Positions 44,477 to 53,231 of a DNA stretch of 64,000 bases are shown in pieces (positions within the stretch are counted from its first letter, which is position 1; every line of letters starts with the position of its first letter). The position numbers were made by a program, and so were the translations under genes. This DNA is from Desulfosporosinus metallidurans (GTDB taxonomy: Bacteria; Bacillota; Desulfitobacteriia; Desulfitobacteriales; Desulfitobacteriaceae), in NCBI RefSeq assembly GCF_001936615.1, contig NZ_MLBF01000002.1, positions 208,391 through 272,390 on the forward strand, in the 5' to 3' direction. Below the pieces are notes generated by a model that made no database searches, had not been told where the DNA came from, and saw nothing but the letters and a program-made list of their open reading frames with translations.

Positions 44477-45500
44477 GCGAACCGTCCTCCGAAACTTCAG
44501 TTGTTGCTGCGTCATTCATGTTCGTGCGGATCAGTTGTTCAAGAACATCAGCCATATCTGGATGTTGCTTGAGGTATTCTTTAACATTTTCACGGCCCTG
44601 TCCTAACCTTTCACCATTATAAGAGTACCAGGCCCCCGACTTTGCGATTATCTCCATTTCAGTGCCGATATCTACGATACTTCCTTCACGGGAAATCCCT
44701 TCTCCGTACATAATATCAAAATCCGCTAATTTGAATGGCGGAGCAACTTTATTCTTGACGATTTTGACCCGAGTTTTGTTTCCGACAATATCTTGCCCTT
44801 GTTTCAAAGCTTCTTGCCGACGTATATCGATCCGAATCGTAGCGTAAAACTTAAGCGCTCGTCCACCTGTGGTTGTTTCTGGACTCCCAAACATAACCCC
44901 AATTTTCTCACGAATTTGATTAATAAAAACAACACAAGTGTTGCTCTTGCTAATAGAACCAGTCAACTTACGTAAGGCTTGAGACATAAGACGCGCATGC
45001 AAGCCAACATGATTGTCGCCCATTTCTCCTTCAATCTCTGCGCGAGGTACCAAAGCAGCCACAGAGTCGATCACTACAACATCCACAGCAGCACTGCGCA
45101 CAAGTGCCTCGCAGATTTCTAGCCCCTGTTCACCTGTATCTGGCTGAGCGACCAGCAAATCATCGATATTGACCCCTAAGGCCTTGGCATATACGGGATC
45201 TAGAGCATGCTCGGCATCGATAAAAGCTGCCGCCCCGCCCAACTTTTGGGCTTCTGCAATAATATGCAGCGCAACGGTTGTTTTACCAGAAGACTCTGGA
45301 CCGAAAATTTCAATAATCCGCCCACGTGGTACCCCGCCAACCCCTAAGGCAAGGTCTATCGCCAAAGAACCTGTCGGGATGACGTCAATCACCATTCCTG
45401 CAGAGGATTCACCAAGTTTCATAATTGAGCCTTTGCCAAACTGTTTTTCAATCTGAGCAAGTGCAATATCAAGAGCTTTTAACTTATTCGTCTCGGCCAT
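44463..45500 (-). CDS. recA: Recombinase RecA
   Basis: 345 aa. Walker [10 protein letters not shown], Walker [11 protein letters not shown], loop [30 protein letters not shown]-terminal acidic tail [11 protein letters not shown]. It catalyses strand exchange and triggers LexA self-cleavage. A LexA box and a sigma-A promoter lie upstream. Confidence 0.98.
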   Translation of the reverse strand: MAETNKLKALDIALAQIEKQFGKGSIMKLGESSAGMVIDVIPTGSLAIDLALGVGGVPRGRIIEIFGPESSGKTTVALHIIAEAQKLGGAAAFIDAEHALDPVYAKALGVNIDDLLVAQPDTGEQGLEICEALVRSAAVDVVVIDSVAALVPRAEIEGEMGDNHVGLHARLMSQALRKLTGSISKSNTCVVFINQIREKIGVMFGSPETTTGGRALKFYATIRIDIRRQEALKQGQDIVGNKTRVKIVKNKVAPPFKLADFDIMYGEGISREGSIVDIGTEMEIIAKSGAWYSYNGERLGQGRENVKEYLKQHPDMADVLEQLIRTNMNDAATTEVSEDGSLDEL

Positions 45501-45545
45501 CCCATATCCTCCTCATCTTGTGCAAACGCATATTAGCGTTCTAGC

Positions 45546-45559
45546 AAAACATCTGTTCG
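45546..45559 (-). promoter_or_regulatory. LexA (SOS) box in front of recA
   Basis: CGAACAGATGTTTT matches the Gram-positive LexA box CGAACNNNNGTTYG except in the last two positions. It lies just downstream of a TATAAT. Confidence 0.75.
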
Positions 45560-45564
45560 GTTTC

Positions 45565-45594
45565 ATTATAGATGTAGTCCATGACACTTGTCAA
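45565..45594 (-). promoter_or_regulatory. recA promoter
   Basis: TTGACA, 18 bases, TATAAT on the minus strand, both perfect hexamers. Confidence 0.8.
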
Positions 45595-45661
45595 TTTGTT
45601 TATGTTTCCACCGACAATATAACAAATATTATTACAATATCTTTAAACTCTTCTTTTAAAA

Positions 45662-45689
45662 AAAGCTCACCCAAGAGGGTTAGCTTTTT
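45662..45689 (-). terminator. Terminator of the DEAD-box helicase gene
   Basis: AAAGCTAACCC and GGGTGAGCTTT (one G-U) followed by TTTT on the minus strand. Confidence 0.75.
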
Positions 45690-45714
45690 ATATCAGGAGA
45701 CTTCCTTTATAATA

Positions 45715-47331
45715 CTAATAGTCATTATTCTCGCGGGCTTTAGCAGGTTCAACACTTACTCGGCGCCCTTTAATCATATTCTGATGCATACAACTTAAAA
45801 CCCTAGAGGCATATTCTTCGGGAACCTCTACAAACGTAAATTTATCATAGATATTAATCATACCAATAATGTTCCCTGAAATCCCACTTTCATCGGCAAT
45901 CCAACGAATAATATCCTGAGGTCTGATTTGTTGTACCCTACCGATATTCATAAAAAAGCGCACCATACCCGTAGCCGCTCCAGTGTTTCCAAAATGAATG
46001 TCATCTAGTCCTTTGTCTTCAATACGTTCTTCAGCATTTGCTCCCTCAACCGCAAACTTTAAGGCAGCGGCTGCTACATCAGTGGAATCGTATTCCTCGA
46101 GCAACTCTCCGACAATCGCGCGATAATTTCCCAAACGATCTCCTTGTATCAGCTTGACAAGTTGATTCTTAAGATTCTCTGCCTGACGCTCACTTATATC
46201 GGCTAGTGAAGGAAGTTCCTTCCGCCGAATTCTTGTCTTAATCAGATTTTCAATCAGACGGAGTTGGCGGTATTCCTTGGGCGAAATCAGAGTTATGGCC
46301 TGCCCTTTACGCCCAACCCTTCCTGTCCGTCCAATCCTATGCACGTAAGAAACCGGATCCTGAGGAATATCAAAATTAATAACATGGGTTACATTATTAA
46401 TATCTAAGCCTCGAGCGGCAACATCTGTTGCTACTAATAATTCCGACTTCCCGTCTCTAAAACGTTTCATAACCCGATCCCGCTGTTGTTGACTTAAGTC
46501 CCCGTGCAGAGCATCCGCAAAATACCCCCGAGCTTCAAGAGCCACCACAAGCTCATCCACCCCACGTTTGGTTCGGCAAAAAATTATTCCTTGACCAATA
46601 TCCTCCATATCTATAATCCTACACAAGGCGTCAACTTTAATACTTTCCCTAGCCTCATAGAATACCTGATCAATCATAGGAACTGTTAAGTCATCCCGAC
46701 TAACTGATACGGAACGCGGATTGTTCATGTAGGTCTGAGCTAATTTGCGAATTCCAGGCGGCATTGTAGCCGAGAAGAGCATAACTTGGCGACCTTCTGT
46801 GGGGACTTCTTTCAATAGCCCCTCAATATCGTCAATAAAGCCCATATCAAGCATTTCGTCTGCTTCGTCAAGAACCACCATTTTAACATGTTGTAGACGA
46901 AGTGTACCCCGATTTAAATGGTCTAACAACCGACCGGGTGTTCCAACGACCACCTGATATCCCATACGCAAAGCCCGAATCTGTCGATCAATAGGTTGTC
47001 CACCATAAATTGGTAGCGGCTTCACATGCCGATATCGTCCAATCTTAGCGATTTCCTCAGCCACTTGTATCGCTAGTTCACGAGTTGGGGTTACTATGAG
47101 CGCTTGAACTGCTTGGAATTTCGAGTTTACCCTTTCAGTAATAGGAATCCCAAAAGCGGCAGTTTTACCAGTCCCTGTCTGAGCTTGACCAATAATGTCA
47201 GCTCCTTTAAGTGCAACAGGTATTGCTGCGTTTTGGATTGGGGAAGGTTCCTCAAACCCCATCTCTGACAAAGATTGCAGCACCTGTTTACTCAACTGAA
47301 TATCTCCAAAAGTTTGTAAACGTTCAACCAT
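45715..47331 (-). CDS. DEAD-box RNA helicase with C-terminal RNA-binding domain (DeaD/DbpA-like)
   Basis: About 538 aa. Motifs: AQTGTGKT (I), PTRELA (Ia), DEAD (II), SAT (III), HRIGRTGRVGRKG (VI). The C-terminal 80 residues (VRFFMNIGRVQQIRPQDIIRWIADESG...GMINIYDKFTFVEVPEEYASRVL) form a DbpA-type RNA-binding domain, which in DbpA recognises 23S rRNA helix 92. So a role in ribosome assembly or cold adaptation is likely. Start ATG 47331 or GTG 47334; both overlap the cinA end slightly. Co-transcribed downstream of cinA. Confidence 0.9.
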   Translation of the reverse strand: MVERLQTFGDIQLSKQVLQSLSEMGFEEPSPIQNAAIPVALKGADIIGQAQTGTGKTAAFGIPITERVNSKFQAVQALIVTPTRELAIQVAEEIAKIGRYRHVKPLPIYGGQPIDRQIRALRMGYQVVVGTPGRLLDHLNRGTLRLQHVKMVVLDEADEMLDMGFIDDIEGLLKEVPTEGRQVMLFSATMPPGIRKLAQTYMNNPRSVSVSRDDLTVPMIDQVFYEARESIKVDALCRIIDMEDIGQGIIFCRTKRGVDELVVALEARGYFADALHGDLSQQQRDRVMKRFRDGKSELLVATDVAARGLDINNVTHVINFDIPQDPVSYVHRIGRTGRVGRKGQAITLISPKEYRQLRLIENLIKTRIRRKELPSLADISERQAENLKNQLVKLIQGDRLGNYRAIVGELLEEYDSTDVAAAALKFAVEGANAEERIEDKGLDDIHFGNTGAATGMVRFFMNIGRVQQIRPQDIIRWIADESGISGNIIGMINIYDKFTFVEVPEEYASRVLSCMHQNMIKGRRVSVEPAKARENNDY

Positions 47332-48598
47332 CACCTGATTGTTGTCTCCTTTCACTACTTAATATATGCTGTCGTACCCCATTTAGGGCTGCTTGGACGG
47401 TTAGCTGGCGAACTGATTCCCGCTCTCCATAAAACTGAAATTTTTCCGCATGTACACCCTCAGGTGTTGCAAAGCCAACAAAAACAAGACCCACTGGTTT
47501 TTTATCACTGCCACCACCCGGTCCTGCAATTCCCGTGGTCGAAATAGCGAGATCAGACCCCGTTTTAGAACGGATTCCTTCAGCCATCTCTATAGCAACC
47601 TCTTCACTCACTGCTCCGAACGTATTAAGGGTTTCTTCTCTCACCCCAAGTATCCCCTTTTTTAGGGAATTTGAGTAACTCACGACACCCCCTAGATAAA
47701 AATCAGAACTTCCTGGTTCCTGAGTGAGAGCTGCACCCAGCAAACCGCCTGTGCACGACTCAGCTGTAGCAATGGTCAAATGTTTGTTTATTAAAGTTTG
47801 CCCTACAATGCCGATCATGGTCTCCTGATCACATCCAAATACTTTGTCTCCTAAACGCCGCCGGATTTCTTCTTCTGCCCGCTTCAGTGCTTCCTTAGCT
47901 TCTCCTGACTTAGTTTCCGTACTCCTCGCCACTAAACGAATATGCATCTCAGCACGTTTGGCTAGTAATGCCATCGTCAAGTTCGGAAGACTCATCAGTT
48001 CACCGAGCACTTCTTCAATTGCGGATTCTCCCATACCAAAAACCTTCAAGACGCGCTCGTTCATCCGCTCAGACTGCGGCCCAAGGATCCGTTGCAACTC
48101 TGGCCAAGCAAAATTATCGAACATAGGTCTCATTTCAAATGGAGGACCCGGCAATATAATCACAGTTTTACCCATAGTTTCGATGATAGCACCAGGAGCA
48201 GTTCCAATAGGATTAGGCAATATTTTTGAGCCCTTGGGAAAATAGGCTTGTTTCTCATTACTCAAAGGCATAGGAGCTTTTCGACGACCAAAAAATTGTT
48301 TAATCTGATCTAAACTAGAGGTGTCTAACTCCATCTTTAAATTTAAAACTTTAGCCACAAGTTCCTTTGTCAAGTCATCTGCTGTCGGACCTAACCCTCC
48401 TGTGGTAATTAGAAGATCAGAACGCCCGATCCCCTGTCGTAAAACCTGCTCTAAACGTTCAGGATTGTCTCCGACAGTCGTATGATAGTCTACTTCAATG
48501 CCCAAAGAAGACATTTTTCCAGTCAAGTAGTGAGCACTCGTATTGAGGGTTTCTCCAAGTAATAACTCAGTGCCAGTTGCCACAATTTCAGCCTTCAT
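47324..48598 (-). CDS. cinA: CinA family nicotinamide-nucleotide amidase/ADP-ribose pyrophosphatase
   Basis: 424 aa from ATG 48598. N-terminal MoCF domain: ELLLGETLNTSAHYLTGKM, TTGGLGPTADDLTKELVA, LPGPPFEM; C-terminal amidase domain: ATAESCTGGLLGAALT, GGVVSYSN, STTGIAGPGGGSDKKPVGLVFVGF. CinA deamidates nicotinamide mononucleotide and may hydrolyse ADP-ribose, recycling pyridine nucleotides. Located near recA as in Bacillus and streptococci. Confidence 0.95.
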   Translation of the reverse strand: MKAEIVATGTELLLGETLNTSAHYLTGKMSSLGIEVDYHTTVGDNPERLEQVLRQGIGRSDLLITTGGLGPTADDLTKELVAKVLNLKMELDTSSLDQIKQFFGRRKAPMPLSNEKQAYFPKGSKILPNPIGTAPGAIIETMGKTVIILPGPPFEMRPMFDNFAWPELQRILGPQSERMNERVLKVFGMGESAIEEVLGELMSLPNLTMALLAKRAEMHIRLVARSTETKSGEAKEALKRAEEEIRRRLGDKVFGCDQETMIGIVGQTLINKHLTIATAESCTGGLLGAALTQEPGSSDFYLGGVVSYSNSLKKGILGVREETLNTFGAVSEEVAIEMAEGIRSKTGSDLAISTTGIAGPGGGSDKKPVGLVFVGFATPEGVHAEKFQFYGERESVRQLTVQAALNGVRQHILSSERRQQSGDG

Positions 48599-48711
48599 AC
48601 AGTTTATCACTCTCCTATTATCAACGCAAATGTCAAACCCTAAGACCCTAAATTAGTTATTTCTCATCCAGCTAATATTATCCTTCTCCGGATGAGATTA
48701 AAATAGGAAAA

Positions 48712-48736
48712 TGAACCCTAAGGTAAGGGGTTCATC
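48712..48736 (-). terminator. Terminator of the FtsH-like gene
   Basis: ATGAACCC and GGGTTCAT enclose a 9-base loop, followed on the minus strand by TTTCCTATTTT. A second pair, TCTCATCC/GGATGAGA (48663-48698), lies just beyond. Confidence 0.6.
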
Positions 48737-48738
48737 TT

Positions 48739-50208
48739 TTACGCTGCGTTTTGTAAGTGTTTTCGCAAAGTTTCACCATTCAAACTTTCCTCTACTTCTA
48801 GGATCTCACTAATCCGCAATAATGTCTCTTTATTCTTCTCAATTATCTGCATCGTTCGTTCTTCGAGTTCTGCTAAAATGTGTTTCGTCACAGGTTGTCG
48901 CTGTTCGGCATTCAAGAGAGAGACATCCGTAATTCCCAAGGAAGACATTCCTGCACTAAGTATCTTTTCAACTAGGTTAAGCGCTTGTTCATAATCAGCC
49001 ATGGCACCAGTACTCCTCGTACCAAGGATCTGTTCTTCAGCGAGTGCACCTGCTAAAGCCACCATAATCTGACCTTCGAGCATCGCTTGCGTATAAAGAT
49101 ATAAATCATCCTTCGGGTAATGACGAACATACCCCAAAGCGTTTCCTCGTGAACGGATGGAAATTTGAGAAACGGAATTTGGCCTAACCGTTTCCGCTAG
49201 CATGGCATGTCCGCTCTCGTGGATCGCAACCCGCCGCAACTCCTCAGCCGTTGGTTTTCGATCAAGTTTTTCTCCCAACATGACTTTTTCAACGGCTTCA
49301 TGTAAATGGTGCTCTGTAATCTCACTCGCCTTTTCACGCAAGGCAAAAATCGCCGCTTCGTTCGTCACACTTTCCAAATGTGCACCTGAGAAGCCAAACG
49401 TTTCATGGGCGATTTCTTCCAAATTAACATTTTGGGCTAAAGGCTTATTTTTGGTGTGAATTTTTAGAATAGCGACCCTACCTTCTTTATCCGGCAGATC
49501 AACTTTAACCTGCCGATCAAAACGACCGGGTCTCAGTATAGCCGCATCCAAGGCGTCTGGGCGGTTCGTTGCTGCCATTACTAGAATGTGAACACCTTGA
49601 TCAGCTTTTAAACCGTCCATCTCAACCAAAAGCTGATTAAGAGTTTGGTCATACTCATGATGGGAGACATTACTTCCCCTTTTCGCCCCTAAAATATCCA
49701 TTTCATCAATAAAAATGATGGCACTTTTTTTCTTTTCTTTGCGGACCATTTCTCGCGCCCTCCGAAACAAGCCACGTACCCGTTCCGCTCCCACACCCGC
49801 ATACATCTCGACAAATTCGCTTCCGGAGACCGAAAGAAAAGCAGAATTGGTATACTTTGCCGCAGCTTTAGCCAATAATGTTTTACCCGTGCCTGTCGGC
49901 CCAGATAATAATATTCCTTTCAAGGGACGAATCCCTAAGACTTTCATTTGATCGGAATATAGTAAGAAATCTAAAGCTTCCTGAAGCTCTTTCTTGGCCA
50001 CACTCTGTCCTCCGATGTCCTCAAAATCAATCGTAGTAGTAGGTATGGCCACACCATTCCCATTTTTTAAAACTTGTCGCTGTATGACAAAAGTCCAAAC
50101 AAACCAGGCACCCACAAGGAGTAACCCGATAGGAACAACATTATATCCCATTACTAGTAAAAAGGCGAAGATACCGACCGCAAAGCCTATCAAGATATCT
50201 CGTTTCAT
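48739..50208 (-). CDS. FtsH-like AAA+ zinc metalloprotease without the extracytoplasmic domain
   Basis: 489 aa from ATG 50208 (AAGAGAAGAC before it). Two close membrane spans at 5-43 (no large loop between them, unlike FtsH). Walker A GPTGTGKT 103-110, Walker B IIFIDEMD near 164-171, second region of homology NRPDALDAAILRPGRFDRQ, zinc site HESGH 330-334 with third ligand D405 (GAMADYEQA). It is shorter than FtsH (about 600-640). Should unfold and degrade membrane or cytosolic proteins. Forms an apparent two-gene unit with 50233-50751. Confidence 0.88.
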   Translation of the reverse strand: MKRDILIGFAVGIFAFLLVMGYNVVPIGLLLVGAWFVWTFVIQRQVLKNGNGVAIPTTTIDFEDIGGQSVAKKELQEALDFLLYSDQMKVLGIRPLKGILLSGPTGTGKTLLAKAAAKYTNSAFLSVSGSEFVEMYAGVGAERVRGLFRRAREMVRKEKKKSAIIFIDEMDILGAKRGSNVSHHEYDQTLNQLLVEMDGLKADQGVHILVMAATNRPDALDAAILRPGRFDRQVKVDLPDKEGRVAILKIHTKNKPLAQNVNLEEIAHETFGFSGAHLESVTNEAAIFALREKASEITEHHLHEAVEKVMLGEKLDRKPTAEELRRVAIHESGHAMLAETVRPNSVSQISIRSRGNALGYVRHYPKDDLYLYTQAMLEGQIMVALAGALAEEQILGTRSTGAMADYEQALNLVEKILSAGMSSLGITDVSLLNAEQRQPVTKHILAELEERTMQIIEKNKETLLRISEILEVEESLNGETLRKHLQNAA

Positions 50209-50232
50209 GTCTTCTCTTCCTCTCATTAAAGC

Positions 50233-50751
50233 TTACTCTTTTTCACTTGGTAAAAATCTGGTTTGTCCATGCCGTTCGATGACTTCGATTAGTTGAGCAT
50301 CACCTTGAGTCATAACCACGTAAATTGCATCACTGTCCATTTCTAGTTCGAGCTGAATCCCAGCCTTATCAGCTTGATTTTTTATGTTTTGTTCCATCTC
50401 TGTGAAATTCCCACGACTAATTCCTTCTTGTAAGGCGAACTGCATCTGCCCAAATAGTTTATTAAGGTCATTATTCGTTCGATCAAGGTATCGAATGGGC
50501 AAATTACCAGCTAATTTTTCAAGTTCCTGACTTGTTTTGCGAAGATTCGACAGATGATTAGTCCCCACAAGCATCTCTTTTTGCCCATTGTTTTGAACAG
50601 TCTTTGCCGAAATCACACCCGGAATTTGTTGACTTTGACGCAAGATCGAGACGTCAACCCACTTTTTTTGATAGACAAACGTGCCCCCCAATAAAAGGCC
50701 AAATATTAAAATACCAATAAAGCTGATCAACAGAATCCGCTGCCTGGTCAT
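50233..50751 (-). CDS. Anchored protein of unknown function preceding the FtsH-like protease
   Basis: 172 aa from ATG 50751 behind GGAGG. One N-terminal span (ILLISFIGILIFGLLLGGTFVY), then an outside domain with SILRQSQQIPGVISAKTVQNNGQKEMLVG, a coiled part and NLPIRYLDRTNNDLNKLFGQMQFALQEG. It ends 24 bases before the protease gene. It could be a substrate, an adaptor that replaces the missing FtsH outer domain, or unrelated; I do not recognise the family. Confidence 0.7.
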   Translation of the reverse strand: MTRQRILLISFIGILIFGLLLGGTFVYQKKWVDVSILRQSQQIPGVISAKTVQNNGQKEMLVGTNHLSNLRKTSQELEKLAGNLPIRYLDRTNNDLNKLFGQMQFALQEGISRGNFTEMEQNIKNQADKAGIQLELEMDSDAIYVVMTQGDAQLIEVIERHGQTRFLPSEKE

Positions 50752-50858
50752 CGTAAATCCCTCCAACTGCCATACTTTTTGCTATATCGACATTATAGCA
50801 CGCAATATATCTACAAATAAATGTAAGTTTTACCCTTAAAAAACAATAATAGGAAATA

Positions 50859-50910
50859 CAAGAAGACGATTCTAGTGTCTTTTTAAAAAGACACTAGAAT
50901 CGTCTTCTTG
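50859..50910. repeat. 52-nt perfect palindrome
   Basis: The 26-base left arm (CAAGAAGACGATTC, then TAGTGTC and TTTTT) and its exact reverse complement meet without a spacer. It sits 66 bases below the pgsA stop codon (50977) and more than 100 bases upstream of the protein at 50751. Neither flank has a T-run typical of a terminator, but the middle T5A5 would form the loop. Confidence 0.7.
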
Positions 50911-50976
50911 TCTCAAGTCTCTCACCCGTCACATTCTTTGCATATAAACCAATCAGCAAATCTAAACGTTTTAAAT

Positions 50977-51534
50977 TTATTTATGTAATAACTTGCGAGA
51001 TTTAGCCAAATAGTCAAGACCTGAAATTACTGTGAAAAATAAAGCAAGATATAAAAGAGGCTGGCCAATGTTTATTCCTATCAGCGAAAGGGGCCAATCA
51101 TGAAGCAATATTGCAGAAATCGCAACCACTTGTGTAATGGTCTTAATTTTGCCAAGTTTACTTGCACTGATTACAACCCGGTCCACAGCCGCAATAGCTC
51201 GGAGTCCTGTCACTGCGAACTCTCGAGCTAGGATGATCCAAGCAACCCAAGCAGTCACCTCACCAAGCTCGACCAAAGAGATCAGTGCAGCAGAGACCAA
51301 TAGTTTATCGGCTAAGGGGTCCATAAACTTACCCAAGTTCGTGACTTGATGACGCTTGCGCGCAATATAGCCGTCCAGGCCATCTGTGGCCGAGGCTAAT
51401 ATAAATATTATGGCAGCCACAACATCTTGATGGGGAAAAAGCGTATGACCTTTGGGAACTTGGAGAAGTAAAAAGGCCATAAACACCGGGATTAAAATGA
51501 TCCGTGCTAGCGTTAAACGATTGGGTAAATTCAC
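50977..51534 (-). CDS. pgsA: CDP-diacylglycerol--glycerol-3-phosphate 3-phosphatidyltransferase
   Basis: 185 aa. CDP-alcohol phosphotransferase motif DGLDGYIARKRHQVTNLGKFMDPLAD (DGx2ARx8Gx3Dx3D). Several membrane spans. It makes phosphatidylglycerol phosphate, the precursor of phosphatidylglycerol. GTG start within a 4-base overlap (GTGA) with rimO; behind GGAGAGG. Confidence 0.95.
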   Translation of the reverse strand: MNLPNRLTLARIILIPVFMAFLLLQVPKGHTLFPHQDVVAAIIFILASATDGLDGYIARKRHQVTNLGKFMDPLADKLLVSAALISLVELGEVTAWVAWIILAREFAVTGLRAIAAVDRVVISASKLGKIKTITQVVAISAILLHDWPLSLIGINIGQPLLYLALFFTVISGLDYLAKSRKLLHK

Positions 51535-52862
51535 GAGACAACCTCTCCTATTAAATCGTAGCTATCCGCCTCAAGGATGCGAACTTTGATCATGTCACCT
51601 ACATGAAGTGAGGTGTGAGCACCTGTGATATAGACCTGGCCATCGATTTCGGGAGCGTCCCCTTCGGTTCGGCCCATCCAACGTCCATCCGGTTGTTTTT
51701 GTTCCAGCAGCACCGTTACAACACGATCAACCCAGCGTTGTAGTCTAGCCGAAGAGATATCCTGTTGGATCTGCATGATCCGCTCTCTTCGGTGTTCACG
51801 AACTTCTGGCTTAACTTGATCCTCTCTTTGTCCAGCGGGCGTATTTTCCTCTTGAGAGTAGGCAAACACCCCAAGACGATCAAACTGGACACGTTGGATA
51901 AAATCAACCATAGTTTGGAATTCCTCTTCTGTTTCTCCTGGAAAACCCGTGATCATGGTCGTTCGCAGAGTGATGTCCGGCATAGCGTCACGTAATTTTT
52001 TAATGAGCTCTTCCGCTTGTTCTATGGTTCCTCGTCGATTCATTTCCTTAAGGATCTTATTATCCGCATGTTGTAAAGGCAAATCAATATACCTGCATAC
52101 TTTAGGTTCCTGACGCATGGTTTCAATCAATTCATCCGTAAAACGCTCGGGATAACAATACATTAACCGAATCCATTCAATCCCTTCAATACGAGCAAGC
52201 TTACGAATTAACTGAGGCAGACGGAGTTCTCCTTCAGAGTCAAAACCGAAACGCGTGGTATCTTGGGCCATAACCATGATTTCCTTAACTCCCTGATTGG
52301 CCATTTCTTGGACTTCGCGTAACACGGATTCCTCTGAACGGCTCCGAAAATGTCCACGCACATACGGGATAACACAATAAGTGCAGTAGTTATCACAACC
52401 TTCTGCAATTTTTACGTAGCCCATATAGTCGGGAGTAGATCGTTTACGAGGCATCAACTCGTTATGAAGAAAATCAGGTACACCGGGTTTAATCAGAGTC
52501 GTTCGCGTTCCCTCAGCAGCATGAATAATTTTTGTGATTTCATCAATGTTCCCAGTTCCAAGCACACCATCTAATTCAGGTATTTCTTGCATTAATTCTG
52601 CCCCGTACTGTTGCGCCAAACACCCTGTAGCAATTAGGGTTTGACATGAACCAGTTTCTTTAAAACCCGCCATTTCAAAAATGGTATCAATCGCTTCTTC
52701 TTTTGCCGATTGAATAAACGTACAGGTATTGACAACAATAATATCTGCTTCTTCGGGGTTCACGGAAAGTATATAATCTTGGGCAAGTAATCCCGCCATA
52801 ACTTCGCTGTCTACTTGATTCTTAGGACATCCCAAAGTGACAACCGCAACTTTTTTCGTCAA
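51531..52862 (-). CDS. rimO: Ribosomal protein S12 methylthiotransferase RimO
   Basis: 443 aa. UPF0004 domain TLGCPKNQVDSEVMAG and NTCTFIQSAKEEAID, radical SAM cluster CDNYCTYCVIPYVRGHFRSRS, then a TRAM domain at the end (RVVTVLLEQKQPDGRWMGRTEGDAPEIDG). Adds methylthio to Asp of ribosomal protein S12. TTG start with GAGGTG. Operon with pgsA. Confidence 0.96.
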   Translation of the reverse strand: MTKKVAVVTLGCPKNQVDSEVMAGLLAQDYILSVNPEEADIIVVNTCTFIQSAKEEAIDTIFEMAGFKETGSCQTLIATGCLAQQYGAELMQEIPELDGVLGTGNIDEITKIIHAAEGTRTTLIKPGVPDFLHNELMPRKRSTPDYMGYVKIAEGCDNYCTYCVIPYVRGHFRSRSEESVLREVQEMANQGVKEIMVMAQDTTRFGFDSEGELRLPQLIRKLARIEGIEWIRLMYCYPERFTDELIETMRQEPKVCRYIDLPLQHADNKILKEMNRRGTIEQAEELIKKLRDAMPDITLRTTMITGFPGETEEEFQTMVDFIQRVQFDRLGVFAYSQEENTPAGQREDQVKPEVREHRRERIMQIQQDISSARLQRWVDRVVTVLLEQKQPDGRWMGRTEGDAPEIDGQVYITGAHTSLHVGDMIKVRILEADSYDLIGEVVS

Positions 52863-52956
52863 TATTACACCTCATATCATTGGTCTACCTTTATTAGTAT
52901 AAACCAACACTTCCACAAGGTCAAAACTTATTAGCACTACAAGTAAAGGGGTACCC

Positions 52957-53192
52957 TGAAAACTTATACTTTCTGATACGTTAAAGAAAACTTGGCTAGC
53001 GCCAAGCCTTGGCGAAGGCGGTCGCCCTAGTTGCACTGATGCGCTGGCCATGACTCGAACAGGACGTTCGAGGTTAGAGCGCCGCCAAGGATGGCAAGGT
53101 GCCGGGATGGCCAAGTGTCCCTGTAGCCAAGGATGGCGAGAAGGAGACCACCCGAAATTTATACTTTCTGATTGGTGTAAAGAAAACTTAAA
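52957..53192 (+). repeat. Dispersed intergenic repeat, copy D (long composite)
   Basis: Both ends carry near-identical direct copies of the boundary (AACTTATACTTTCTGA at the left, AATTTATACTTTCTGA at the right), each followed by TAAAGAAAACTT. Inside are CTTGGCTAGCGCCAAG, GGCGAAGGCGGTCGCC, TTGCACTGATG, GATGGCCAAGTGTCCCTG and TAGCCAAGGATGGCGA. The middle is unique in the window (CGAACAGGACGTTCGAGG, itself palindromic). The gap 52863-53231 contains no credible gene. Confidence 0.78.
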
Positions 53193-53231
53193 GGATGGCT
53201 TCATACCACCCTCTGGTTCAAATATTTTTCA

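Noticed and set aside
52872..53204. Minus-strand frame of 110 codons across repeat copy D
   Set aside because: Its sequence is simply the translated repeat (Trp-, Pro- and Gly-rich), has no ribosome binding site, and starts inside the right boundary module.
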